Assembly (NCBI GenBank): GCA_002840405.1
Contig: PHAR01000003.1
Coordinates: 310,332-374,331 of the forward strand
Source: Deltaproteobacteria bacterium HGW-Deltaproteobacteria-8
GTDB lineage: Bacteria > Desulfobacterota > Desulfovibrionia > Desulfovibrionales > Desulfovibrionaceae
DNA length: 64,000 bases
Direction of reading: 5' to 3'
Made by a program: the position numbers and the translations under genes. Below, in pieces: positions 53,861 through 61,560 of the stretch. Position 1 is the stretch's first letter, and every line of letters starts with the position of its first letter. Under the pieces are notes generated by a model that was given only the letters and a program-made list of their open reading frames with translations, ran no database searches and was not told the DNA's origin.

Positions 53861-54451
53861 TTAAGCGGCCTGTCTGCTGCGTTTGAGGAAGTTGGCCAAG
53901 AGCTTCGGGCCGTCCGGGGTCAGGATGGACTCCGGGTGGAACTGCACGCCGCTCCAGGGGCGGTCGGTAAAGCACATGCCCATGACCTCGCCCTCGGCCG
54001 TCTTGGCCGTGACGCGCAGCTTGTCCGGCGCCTCGTGCGCCAGCACCAGGAGCGAGTGGTAGCGGCAGACCTCAAAGGGATTGTCCAGGCCCTCGAAGAC
54101 ATCCGTGCCGTCGTGCAGCACGGGCGAGGTCTTGCCGTGCATGATGCGCTCGGCCCGGACAACGGATGCCCCGGCGAAGTGGCCCAGGGTCTGGTGGCCC
54201 AGGCACACGCCCAGGGTGGGCACGGCCATGCCGGTCTGTTCCAGCAGGGCCAGGAACTTCAGGGAGTTGCCCGCGTTCTCCGGGCGGCTGGGCCCGGGCG
54301 AGAGGCACACGCGCGAGAGGCCCGCCACAAAGGCCGGGTCCAGCAGTTCCGGGCGGTCGTTGCGATAGACCACCGGGTTTGCCCCGAGCTGCTGGAAGGC
54401 CTGCACCAGATTGAAGGTGAAGGAGTCGAAGTTATCGATCAGCAAAAACAT
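53861..54451 (-). CDS. trpG: anthranilate synthase glutaminase component
   Basis: The protein is 196 residues from the ATG with GGGGG upstream, overlapping trpE by 20 nt. It has LIDNFDSFTFNL, the nucleophile in LGVCLGHQTLG, and the His-Glu pair in VQFHPES. It supplies ammonia to TrpE. Confidence 0.95.
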   Translation of the reverse strand: MFLLIDNFDSFTFNLVQAFQQLGANPVVYRNDRPELLDPAFVAGLSRVCLSPGPSRPENAGNSLKFLALLEQTGMAVPTLGVCLGHQTLGHFAGASVVRAERIMHGKTSPVLHDGTDVFEGLDNPFEVCRYHSLLVLAHEAPDKLRVTAKTAEGEVMGMCFTDRPWSGVQFHPESILTPDGPKLLANFLKRSRQAA

Positions 54452-55859
54452 CGCCAACCCCCTTGGAGGAAAGAATCTCGCGGATGATGCGGGCCTTGTT
54501 GTTGCATTCCAGCCATTCCTTTTCCGGGTCGGAGTCGTAGACCAACCCGGCTCCGGCCTGCCAGCTGCACACGCCGTCGCGCATCCACATGCTGCGGATG
54601 GTGATGCCCGTGCCAACGTTCACCGGGCCCTTGCCCACGCCCAGCCAGCCCATGGCCCCGGCGTAGGGGCCGCGCTCGCGCTGCTCCACCCGGGCGATGG
54701 TCTCCATGGCCCAGATCTTGGGCGCGCCGGCCACGGTGCCCGCCGGGAAGGTGGACTGGAGCACGTCGATGGCGTCCAGGCCGTCCTTCAGGTCGGCCTC
54801 CACGTAGCTCGTGAGGTGCATGACGTGGGAGAAGCGCTCCACGCACATGAACTTGACCACCTCCACGCTGCCGGGCGTGGCGATGCGGCCCAGGTCGTTG
54901 CGGCCCAGGTCCACCAGCATGACGTGCTCGGCGCGTTCCTTGGGATCGGCCAAAAGCTCCTTCTCGAAGACCGCGTCCTGGGCCTCGGTGGCGCCGCGCG
55001 GGCGGGTGCCCGCGATGGGCCGGACTTCCAGCCTGCCCGCCTCGCACTTCACCATCATCTCCGGCGAGCTGCCCACGAGGGTCTCGTTCTCGAAGCGCAT
55101 GAAGAACATGAACGGCGAGGGGTTGGCCTGCTTGAGCCGCCGGTAGACCCCGAAAGGCTCGCCGGAGAAGGGGGTGGCGAAGCGCACCGAGAACACGAGC
55201 TGGATGCCCTCGCCCTCGGTGATCAGGCGCTTGGCCTCGCGCACCTGCTCCATGTAGACCTCGCGCCCTGGCGTGGCGCTGGGCTCCTGCGTCTCCAGCT
55301 CAAAGGAGCCGGCAGTGCCTGGCTTGGCTGGGGCGGGGCCGCCCCTGCCGTCGCCGCCTTTCTCGTCCAGGGAGAGGTAGCAGCAGCGCGCGCGCAGGTG
55401 GTCGTAGAGCACCACCTGGCCGGGCAGCACAAGGCGCGCCTCGGCCTTTTCCGGGGGCATGCAGGTGGCCAGCTTGGGCTCCAGCATGCCGCCCACGCTG
55501 AAGCCCAGGTAGCCCAGGACCGAGCGGGTGATGGCGGGCAGGGGCTCCTTCAGCGCGGGCTGGTCGATCTCGATGCTCTTCAAGAGTTCGCGCAGGCCCT
55601 CCATGTAGTCCTTGCCCTCAAGGGCGCGCAAGGGCTCCAGGCGCGGGTCGCGGATGTCGAGCTTGAGCTTGCCGCCCTCGGGCTCTGCCAGGAGGCGGAA
55701 GTCCCAGGCGATGAGGCTGTAGCGGCCGAGCCGCCCGTCGACCTCGGCGCTTTCGAGCAGAATGCCGGGGGCGTCTCCCACCAGGCCCAGGTACAGGCTG
55801 ATGGGCGTCTGCACGTCGGCTGGGAGCCATTTCCCGTAATGCTTCAGGCGAATATCCAT
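54432..55859 (-). CDS. trpE: anthranilate synthase component I
   Basis: The protein is 475 residues from the ATG with GGAGG six nt upstream. The chorismate-binding half has PIAGTRPRGAT, LVDLGRNDLGRIA, FPAGTVAGAPKI and GAGLVYDSDPEKEW. The N-terminal half, with its LLESAEVDGRLGRYSLI feedback element, is present, so allosteric inhibition by tryptophan is expected. The leader upstream contains the internal attenuator described at 55878-55953. Confidence 0.95.
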   Translation of the reverse strand: MDIRLKHYGKWLPADVQTPISLYLGLVGDAPGILLESAEVDGRLGRYSLIAWDFRLLAEPEGGKLKLDIRDPRLEPLRALEGKDYMEGLRELLKSIEIDQPALKEPLPAITRSVLGYLGFSVGGMLEPKLATCMPPEKAEARLVLPGQVVLYDHLRARCCYLSLDEKGGDGRGGPAPAKPGTAGSFELETQEPSATPGREVYMEQVREAKRLITEGEGIQLVFSVRFATPFSGEPFGVYRRLKQANPSPFMFFMRFENETLVGSSPEMMVKCEAGRLEVRPIAGTRPRGATEAQDAVFEKELLADPKERAEHVMLVDLGRNDLGRIATPGSVEVVKFMCVERFSHVMHLTSYVEADLKDGLDAIDVLQSTFPAGTVAGAPKIWAMETIARVEQRERGPYAGAMGWLGVGKGPVNVGTGITIRSMWMRDGVCSWQAGAGLVYDSDPEKEWLECNNKARIIREILSSKGVGDVFADR

Positions 55860-55877
55860 GAGACCCTCCGTTTCTTG

Positions 55878-55910
55878 AAAAAAAAGCCGCGACCCTGTGC
55901 GGGACGCGGC
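55878..55910 (-). terminator. intrinsic terminator of the internal trp attenuator
   Basis: On the transcript, GCCGCGUCCC (55910-55901) pairs with GGGUCGCGGC (55895-55886) across a five-base loop with one U-U mismatch, then eight U. It lies between the tyrA stop and the trpE ribosome site, where a constitutive terminator would shut off trp, so it is expected to be conditional. Confidence 0.85.
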
Positions 55911-55953
55911 AAACACTTCGTCAAACTTCGCCCCTGGGCGAAAGCCGCGTCCC
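55901..55953 (-). promoter_or_regulatory. antiterminator of the internal trp attenuator
   Basis: GGGACGCGGC, starting at the last base of the tyrA stop codon (55953-55944), is perfectly complementary over 10 bp to the 5' arm of the terminator (55910-55901). A small hairpin (55942-55927) sits in the loop. A ribosome stalled at the three Trp codons (55976-55968) would leave this arm free; one at the stop would cover it. Confidence 0.75.
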
Positions 55954-56753
55954 TATGCCTTGTCGCGCCACCACCAGGAGGCCCTGGCGGAGAGCAGGTC
56001 CAGATCGCCCCCGGCGGCGATGTCCAGGTAGGCGGCGAACTGGCGCACGGTCTCCTGCATGAAGGGGTTGTCCTCGCTGATGACCTGGAACAGCTCGCGG
56101 TCCTGGGTGAGCATTTTCCGCGCGGCCTCCAGCCTGCGCCCGAAGGACGGGGTGAGGAACTTCTCGATGCCCGGAGTCTGGCGCGCGGCGGCCAGGTAGG
56201 CCACGGTGGTGATGAAATTCAGGCCCTGCACCGTGGCCATGGCCCGGTCGTGCTCCTCGGCCGTGCTGGCGAAGGGCGAGAAGCCAGCGCGCGCAAGCAG
56301 GCGCGCCACGGCCTCGGCTGCGCTCCCCTCGCTTCTGTCAGCGCCGGGAGTTTCACGGCCAGGGGTCACGGCCACGCGCGGCTCGAAGCCCTCGGGGATC
56401 ACCGGCCCGAAAAGAGGATGCGTGCCCACCACCGGGCCTGCGTACGCGCCGAGCATCTGGCTTACGGGGTGCACCTTGACCGAGCAGACGTCGGCCAGGA
56501 TGCAGCCGGGCTTCATATGCGGGGCCACGGTCTCGGCCACGGCGCGCATGGCCGTCACCGGCACGGACAAAATGACCAGCTCGGCCCCGGCCAGGGCGGC
56601 GCGCAGGGCTTCGCCCGTGCCGTCGGGGTCGTAGGGCCGGTCCAGGGTGGTCACCAGGAGCCCGGCCTTGTGGAAGGCGCGCGAAAAGAGCGCCCCCATC
56701 TGGCCCCGCGCGCCCACGATGGCGACTTGCGTTATGTCCTGGCCCGGCTTCAT
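55953..56753 (-). CDS. tyrA: prephenate dehydrogenase, probable; 3' end doubles as trp leader
   Basis: The protein is 266 residues from the second of two adjacent ATGs, which has GGAG five nt upstream (the first gives 267). The NAD-binding loop is AIVGARGQMGALFSRAF; LADVCSVKVHPVSQML and VGTHPLFGP follow, the TyrA dehydrogenase-like core. It converts prephenate to 4-hydroxyphenylpyruvate. The C-terminus reads ASWWWRDKA: three TGG codons five codons before the stop, directly followed by mutually exclusive RNA hairpins, so translation of this end appears to control trpE. Confidence 0.85.
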   Translation of the reverse strand: MKPGQDITQVAIVGARGQMGALFSRAFHKAGLLVTTLDRPYDPDGTGEALRAALAGAELVILSVPVTAMRAVAETVAPHMKPGCILADVCSVKVHPVSQMLGAYAGPVVGTHPLFGPVIPEGFEPRVAVTPGRETPGADRSEGSAAEAVARLLARAGFSPFASTAEEHDRAMATVQGLNFITTVAYLAAARQTPGIEKFLTPSFGRRLEAARKMLTQDRELFQVISEDNPFMQETVRQFAAYLDIAAGGDLDLLSARASWWWRDKA

Positions 56754-56761
56754 CATTGCTC

Positions 56762-58168
56762 CTATGCCTGTCCCGCGCCCGCGAGCACGGCCGCGAAGCG
56801 GTCCCAGAATTCCGGGAAGCTCTTGGCCACGCAGCCGGGGTTGTCGAACTGCGCGTCGATGCCGCCCAGGCCGAACAGGGCCGGTCCCATGACCATGCGG
56901 TGGTCCCCGCGCGACTCGAAGAGGATGCGCTTGCCTTTGGGCAGGGGCGCGGGCGTGATGGTCAGGGTGTCATGGGTCATGGAAGCAAGGCAGCCGGTCT
57001 TGGCGATCTCGGTGGCCAGGGTCTCCAGGCGGTCGCATTCCTTGATGCGCAGGTGCGCCACGTTGCGGATGGTGGTGGGGCCCTTGGCGAAGCACGCGGC
57101 CACGGCCACGGTGGGCACCAGGTCCGGGCAGGCGCCCATGTCCACGTCAACCCCATGCAGGGCGCCGCGCAGCTGACCGTTCAGGGGCGCGAGCACGGTG
57201 ACCTCGTCGCCGCCGTCCTTTCCGGACTCGTGGCTGTGCGAGCCGCTGGTCCAGGCGATGCGCGCGCCCATGGCCGCCAGGATGTCCAGGATGGCGCGGT
57301 CGCCCTGGAGGGAATCACGCGAGAGGCCGCGCACCGTGACCGGGCGGCTGCCCACGGCCCCGGCGGCCAAAAAGTAGGAGGCGTTGCTCCAGTCGCCCTC
57401 CACGCACAGGGAGCGCGGCTGGTACAGGCCGGGCTGGACGATGAAGCGCAGCTTGCCGGGTTCGGCCCGTGTGACGCTCTCGTGCTCCACGGGCGCGAAG
57501 CGGCCGTCCACAAGGGTCTCCACCACCACCGGCACGCCGAAGTCGCGCATGGTCTGGAGCGTCAGGGACACATACGGCCAGGACACGGCCTTGGTCCCGG
57601 AAATGGCGATGGTCAGGGCGGTCTTGGCCAGGGGCGCGGCCAGCAGGATGCCGGACAGGTACTGGCTGCTGTCCTCCAGGCGCACGTCGATCTCGCCGCC
57701 GGGCAGGCCGGTTTTGGAGGGGGTCTCGATGACCACGGGCGGGTAGCCGGGCTTTTCCTCCCAGTGGAAGACCACGCCCTGGGACGCCAGCGCCCGTGCG
57801 GGCTCGCCCAGGGGCCGCTCATGCATGCGCGGCGCGCCGTGGATGCGGAAGCGCCCGCGTCCGCCCGCCACGACCCCGGCCAGCAGGCGGCAGGTGGTGC
57901 CGCTCTCGCCCACGTCGAGGTCGGCAACGCTTTCACCGCTTGCTGGGCCGTGGCGCATCCCCTGGACCAGATACTCTCCCCCATTGAGACGGGCGAAGCG
58001 CGCGCCGCAGGCCGCGAGGCAGCCCATGGTGTGCGTGGTGTCCTGGCTCTCCAGCACGCCGGAGAGGCGGCTTTCGCCCGGGGCCAGGGCCGCGCCGATG
58101 AGCGCCCGGTGGGACATGGACTTGGAGGCCGGGGCCTGGATCAGGACGTGGGCCGAGGTGGCGCTCAT
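56762..58168 (-). CDS. aroA: 3-phosphoshikimate 1-carboxyvinyltransferase (EPSP synthase)
   Basis: The protein is 468 residues from the ATG overlapping the pheA stop. APASKSMSHRALIGAALAPG is the PEP/S3P-binding start; GESGTTCRLLAG, HERPLGEPARAL, IKECDRLETLATEI and SRGDHRMVM follow. It is somewhat longer than the usual 430 residues. It makes EPSP from shikimate-3-phosphate and PEP. Confidence 0.95.
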   Translation of the reverse strand: MSATSAHVLIQAPASKSMSHRALIGAALAPGESRLSGVLESQDTTHTMGCLAACGARFARLNGGEYLVQGMRHGPASGESVADLDVGESGTTCRLLAGVVAGGRGRFRIHGAPRMHERPLGEPARALASQGVVFHWEEKPGYPPVVIETPSKTGLPGGEIDVRLEDSSQYLSGILLAAPLAKTALTIAISGTKAVSWPYVSLTLQTMRDFGVPVVVETLVDGRFAPVEHESVTRAEPGKLRFIVQPGLYQPRSLCVEGDWSNASYFLAAGAVGSRPVTVRGLSRDSLQGDRAILDILAAMGARIAWTSGSHSHESGKDGGDEVTVLAPLNGQLRGALHGVDVDMGACPDLVPTVAVAACFAKGPTTIRNVAHLRIKECDRLETLATEIAKTGCLASMTHDTLTITPAPLPKGKRILFESRGDHRMVMGPALFGLGGIDAQFDNPGCVAKSFPEFWDRFAAVLAGAGQA

Positions 58169-59286
58169 GACCTGCCCCCGGCCGAGAGGTGCGGGCCAGT
58201 GGGGTAGGAGCCCAGGATGCGCAGGGTGTGGCAGCGCTCGCGCAGGCTGGCCAGGAAGCTCTCGTACTCCGTGCGCGCGAGGTCGCATTCCAGGTCCGCG
58301 AAGAAGACGTACTTCCACTTCTCGCCGCGCAGGGGGCGGCTCTCCAGCTTGGTCAGGTTGATGGCCCGGCCGGCAAACGAGTCCAGCACCTCGGCCAGGG
58401 CGCCGGGCTTGTCCGGCACGGTGAACAGGATGGAGGTCTTGTCACGCGACTTCTCGGTGCCAGGGCGCGGCCCGATGACCAGAAAGCGCGTCCAGTTGTC
58501 GGGCAGGTCCTCGATGTGCGCGGCCAGGACGTTCAGGCCGTAGCGTTCGGCCAGGCGGACATGCCCCACGGTGGCCACCTCGGGGCCGCGCGCCGCCGCG
58601 ATCTCCGCCGCTGCTGCGGTGCTGCTCTCGGGCACCAGGGTGCGGCCGGGCATGTTGTTCCGCAGCCAGCCGGAGCACTGGTCGAGCGGCTGCGGGTGCG
58701 AGTGGATCTCGCGCACCTCGGCCATGGAGCCGGCCTTGCCCATGAGGAAGTGGGTGATGCGGCTGAAGAGCTCGGCGTGGATGTGCACCGGGAAGAGCAT
58801 GAACAGGTCCACCACCTGCCCCACCGTGCCCTGGAGCGAGTTCTCCAGCGGGATGACGCCAAGCTCGGCCTCGCCGTCGGCCACGGCGCGGAAGATCTCC
58901 TCGAAGTTGGCCTTGGGGGTCAGCTCAGCAGAGCGGCCCATGTACTCCAGGCCCGCGAAGTAGCTGAAGGTGCCCTCCGGCCCCAGGTAGACCACTCGCT
59001 CCGGGCGCTGCAACCGGCGCGAGGAGCTCATTATCTCGCGGTAGATGGCCTGCAGGTGGCTCTCCGGCAGGGGGCCGGGGTTCCTTTTGGCCAGGCGGTC
59101 CATGACCTCCTTCTCGCGGAAGGGCTTGAACACCGTGTCCGGCGAGCCCTGCTTGGTGCGGCCCACGCCGATGCTGATGGCGGCGCGGCGGTTGAGGAGG
59201 TCGACGATGCCGTCGTCCAGGGCGTCGATCTCGGACCGCAGGGCGGTCAGGTCCAGCTGGTTGTTGTCGTTCTCCGCCACGCTCAT
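58165..59286 (-). CDS. pheA: bifunctional chorismate mutase / prephenate dehydratase
   Basis: The 373-residue protein has an AroQ chorismate mutase (LRSEIDALDDGIVDLLNRRA) in residues 10-90. The dehydratase follows with YLGPEGTFSYFA and PLENSLQGTVGQVVDL. The C-terminal ACT domain has FTVPDKPGALAEVLDSFAGRAINLTKLESRP (the phenylalanine-binding site, ending ESRP), so feedback inhibition by phenylalanine is expected. ATGA overlaps on both sides. Confidence 0.95.
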   Translation of the reverse strand: MSVAENDNNQLDLTALRSEIDALDDGIVDLLNRRAAISIGVGRTKQGSPDTVFKPFREKEVMDRLAKRNPGPLPESHLQAIYREIMSSSRRLQRPERVVYLGPEGTFSYFAGLEYMGRSAELTPKANFEEIFRAVADGEAELGVIPLENSLQGTVGQVVDLFMLFPVHIHAELFSRITHFLMGKAGSMAEVREIHSHPQPLDQCSGWLRNNMPGRTLVPESSTAAAAEIAAARGPEVATVGHVRLAERYGLNVLAAHIEDLPDNWTRFLVIGPRPGTEKSRDKTSILFTVPDKPGALAEVLDSFAGRAINLTKLESRPLRGEKWKYVFFADLECDLARTEYESFLASLRERCHTLRILGSYPTGPHLSAGGRS

Positions 59287-60269
59287 CCCTCCTTGATGTC
59301 CTCGCAGATGCGCATGCCGAAGTGTCGGCCGGCCACATCCGTGCGGCAGAGTATCTCATCGCCGGGCTTCAGGTTGACCACGCTGATGGGCGTGCCGTCG
59401 GTTCCGGTGACGCGGATGGTCTCGGCGTTTTGCAGAAACACCTGGCCCGAGGCCTTGCAGCCGTCAGGCGCGGTGACCTCGGCCGTGATCTTGAGCATGG
59501 GCCGGACCTCGATCTTGACGCGGCCCACGGTGGCTAGGCTGGTCTGGCCGTCGGCCGCGACCACGAGGACCTCGCGCCCGGCGGAAAGCTCCTCCAGGTA
59601 GCAGGTCTTGTCGCCAGGCAGCACGGCGTAGGCGTGCACGGCCCCGGCGTTGACCCGGAAGGGCCGGGCGGCAACGTAGGGGTTGGATTCGGTCTCGGCG
59701 TGGACCAGGAAGGTGAAGGCGCTGGAGTTGCCCACCAGCATGCCCTGGCCGCGCCGGAGCATGGAGATGGTGTCCACGCAGACGCGGTGGCCCAGGCCCG
59801 CAGGCTCGATGGCCGTGACCACGGCGCGCTCGAGGTCGATCTTGCCCTGGGAGAGCTTGAGCTCGGCCACGATGGCTTTCAGGTCCCCTGCGGCCTCGGG
59901 CAGCACGACGATCATGTCCGCCCCGCGCTCCAGGATGCCGGCGGCCAGCACGGCGCGGTCGAAGCTCTCGCATTCCAGGCCGAGGCCGGAAGCCTGGGCC
60001 AGGATGTTCTCCACCGGGATGATCTCCCAGCCCTTGGCCAGGGAGACCTGCCCCCCGGCCTTGAGGCGCGCCGTGGCGGCCTCCTCGTCGGCCTTGGAGT
60101 CAAGGGGCAGGGTGGGCAGGTCCTCCGGGGTCAGCACGGTGACGCGGCCCAGCGCGCGCACGTCGTCGGCCTTTGCCGCCTCGGTCAGGATGGCGTCCAC
60201 CCCGGACTCCAGAGCCAGCGTCACGAGCTTTTTCTGGAAGGGGATGGCCTTGAAGATGATCTGTTTCAT
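59283..60269 (-). CDS. 3-dehydroquinate synthase II (archaeal-type)
   Basis: The 328-residue protein has LERAVVTAIEPAGLGHRVCVDTISMLRRGQGMLVGN and NPYVAARPFRVNAGAVHAY, the signature region of the Methanocaldococcus-type enzyme. It converts 2-amino-3,7-dideoxy-D-threo-hept-6-ulosonate to 3-dehydroquinate by NAD-dependent oxidative deamination. It is paired with the preceding aldolase-type gene; together they replace AroG/AroB. Confidence 0.93.
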   Translation of the reverse strand: MKQIIFKAIPFQKKLVTLALESGVDAILTEAAKADDVRALGRVTVLTPEDLPTLPLDSKADEEAATARLKAGGQVSLAKGWEIIPVENILAQASGLGLECESFDRAVLAAGILERGADMIVVLPEAAGDLKAIVAELKLSQGKIDLERAVVTAIEPAGLGHRVCVDTISMLRRGQGMLVGNSSAFTFLVHAETESNPYVAARPFRVNAGAVHAYAVLPGDKTCYLEELSAGREVLVVAADGQTSLATVGRVKIEVRPMLKITAEVTAPDGCKASGQVFLQNAETIRVTGTDGTPISVVNLKPGDEILCRTDVAGRHFGMRICEDIKEG

Positions 60270-60281
60270 GACGCCTCTCGC

Positions 60282-61085
60282 CTATTCCTTGCCCTTGAGC
60301 ATTTCCAGAACCTCGTCCACATCCATGTCCTCGTGCACGACCTTGGCCAGGGCCTGGGTCAACAGGGCCGGGTTCTTGTGCTGGAAGACGTTGCGCCCCA
60401 CGGACAGGCCCGAGCCGCCCGCCAGGATGGAGTCGTGCACCATCTGCAGAAAGGCCTTGGTGCTGTCGAGCTTGGGCCCGCCGGCGATGACCACGGGCAC
60501 GCAGCAGGAGTCCACCACATGGCCGAAGGTGTCCACGTCGCCGGTGTAGGGGACCTTGACCACGTCCGCGCCAAGCTCCACGCCCACGCGGGCGCAGTGG
60601 GCCACGATGTCCGGATCGAACTCGCTTTTGACCTTGGGACCGCGGGCGTAGACCATGGCCAGCACCGGGATGCCCCAGCTCTGGGCGGTGCTCGTCACCT
60701 GGCCGAAATCGGTGAGCATCTTGGCCTCGCTCTCGTCGCCCAGGTTGATGTGCACGCTCACCGCGTCCGCGCCGAGGCGGATGGCGTCTTCAACAGTGCC
60801 GACGAGGGTCTTGGCGTTGGGGAAGGGGGAGAGGGTGGTGCTGGCGGAGAGGTGGACGATGAGCCCGATGTCCTTGCCCTGGGTGCGGTGTCCGCATCTG
60901 ACCAGGCCCTTGTGCATGAGCACTGCGTTGGCCCCGCCCTCGACCACCGCGCCCACGGCCTCGCGCATGTCCACGATGCCTGGGATGGGGCCGACAGTGG
61001 TGCCGTGGTCCATGGGTACGATGATGGTGCGTTTGGTGTTCCGGTTGAAGATGCGTTCGAGCCTGATGGCTTTTCCGAGATGCAT
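60282..61085 (-). CDS. 2-amino-3,7-dideoxy-D-threo-hept-6-ulosonate synthase (class I aldolase family)
   Basis: The protein is 267 residues from the ATG with GGAGG five nt upstream. [14 protein letters not shown] is the DeoC/LacD-like class I aldolase start; [13 protein letters not shown], the Schiff-base Lys in [12 protein letters not shown], and VIAGGPK follow. In archaea the enzyme condenses a 6-deoxy-ketohexose phosphate with aspartate semialdehyde. Adjacent DHQ synthase II supports this over fructose-bisphosphate aldolase. First structural gene of the operon. Confidence 0.9.
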   Translation of the reverse strand: MHLGKAIRLERIFNRNTKRTIIVPMDHGTTVGPIPGIVDMREAVGAVVEGGANAVLMHKGLVRCGHRTQGKDIGLIVHLSASTTLSPFPNAKTLVGTVEDAIRLGADAVSVHINLGDESEAKMLTDFGQVTSTAQSWGIPVLAMVYARGPKVKSEFDPDIVAHCARVGVELGADVVKVPYTGDVDTFGHVVDSCCVPVVIAGGPKLDSTKAFLQMVHDSILAGGSGLSVGRNVFQHKNPALLTQALAKVVHEDMDVDEVLEMLKGKE

Positions 61086-61152
61086 GGCGTCCTCCTGCGT
61101 GAGTCGGTTGCGCCTCTTGGCGGCTTTGGGGCGATCTTCCGGCGGTGGAAAC

Positions 61153-61189
61153 AAAAAGAAGGGCCGCCGGCTTTCGCCTGCGGCCCTTC
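61153..61189 (-). terminator. intrinsic terminator of the aromatic operon attenuator
   Basis: A perfect 10-bp stem (GAAGGGCCGC at 61189-61180 with 61167-61158 on the transcript), 12-base loop, then five U. It stands between the leader peptide and the first enzyme gene, so it must be conditional for the operon to be expressed. Confidence 0.85.
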
Positions 61190-61242
61190 CTGAAGAGGCT
61201 TTGGTTAACGCTTGGTCGTCAACAAACCTCTCCCCGGCCGCA
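61179..61242 (-). promoter_or_regulatory. antiterminator of the aromatic operon attenuator
   Basis: UGCGGCC within the leader coding sequence (61242-61236) is perfectly complementary to GGCCGCA (61185-61179) in the 5' arm of the terminator. Inside it lies a long stem of GAGGUUUG (61230-61223) with CAAAGCCUC (61203-61195), extended by GUUGACG with CGUUAAC. The leader stop codon lies inside this stem, so a terminating ribosome would disrupt it. Confidence 0.7.
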
Positions 61243-61308
61243 AGCGCAGCTAAACCAATAATACCAGTACTGGCAAAAGGAGGTATTGTTGGCGGCGAGT
61301 AGGTTCAT
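61219..61308 (-). CDS. aromatic leader peptide (29 aa)
   Basis: ATG to TGA encodes a 29-residue peptide whose middle reads [11 protein letters not shown]: two Phe, three Tyr and two Trp within nine residues. It begins [10 protein letters not shown] and ends CGRGEVC. Such a run directly before competing hairpins is the hallmark of ribosome-mediated attenuation. No good Shine-Dalgarno sequence is visible; the promoter lies so close that the mRNA may be leaderless. Starvation for any of Phe, Tyr or Trp would stall the ribosome and favour the antiterminator. Confidence 0.85.
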   Translation of the reverse strand: MNLLAANNTSFCQYWYYWFSCACGRGEVC

Positions 61309-61316
61309 AGCGTGAG

Positions 61317-61345
61317 CATCTACCCGCGGCCCTTGTGCTTGTCAA
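61317..61345 (-). promoter_or_regulatory. probable sigma70 promoter of the aromatic/trp operon
   Basis: A perfect TTGACA (61345-61340) and TAGATG (61322-61317) are separated by 17 nt. The predicted start falls within about three nt of the leader peptide ATG. The -10 matches only three of six positions. Confidence 0.55.
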
Positions 61346-61560
61346 CGGTTTTTTTGAAATACCTGGGGGCCGCTTCGATATTCACATTTCCGTACATCTT
61401 GTGCGTGAATGGTGAACAATCCTGTAGAGAAACGTAATACGTGGCCGCACTGCGGCATCTGATGTTGTTGTAATTCAGGCTGTTGTCGGTCTGGCCCAGG
61501 TCTTGCTTCAGGAAGGGATTCAGCGGGCGCGCGCCCAGGCCAGCGCCCAGAGGAACCCTG

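Noticed and set aside
54411..57176. 921-codon open frame on the plus strand
   Set aside because: Antisense to trpE, tyrA and aroA, with Gly/His/Val-rich low-complexity product.
60282..61085. fructose-bisphosphate aldolase
   Set aside because: Same family, but adjacency to dehydroquinate synthase II and the aromatic operon favours ADTH synthase.
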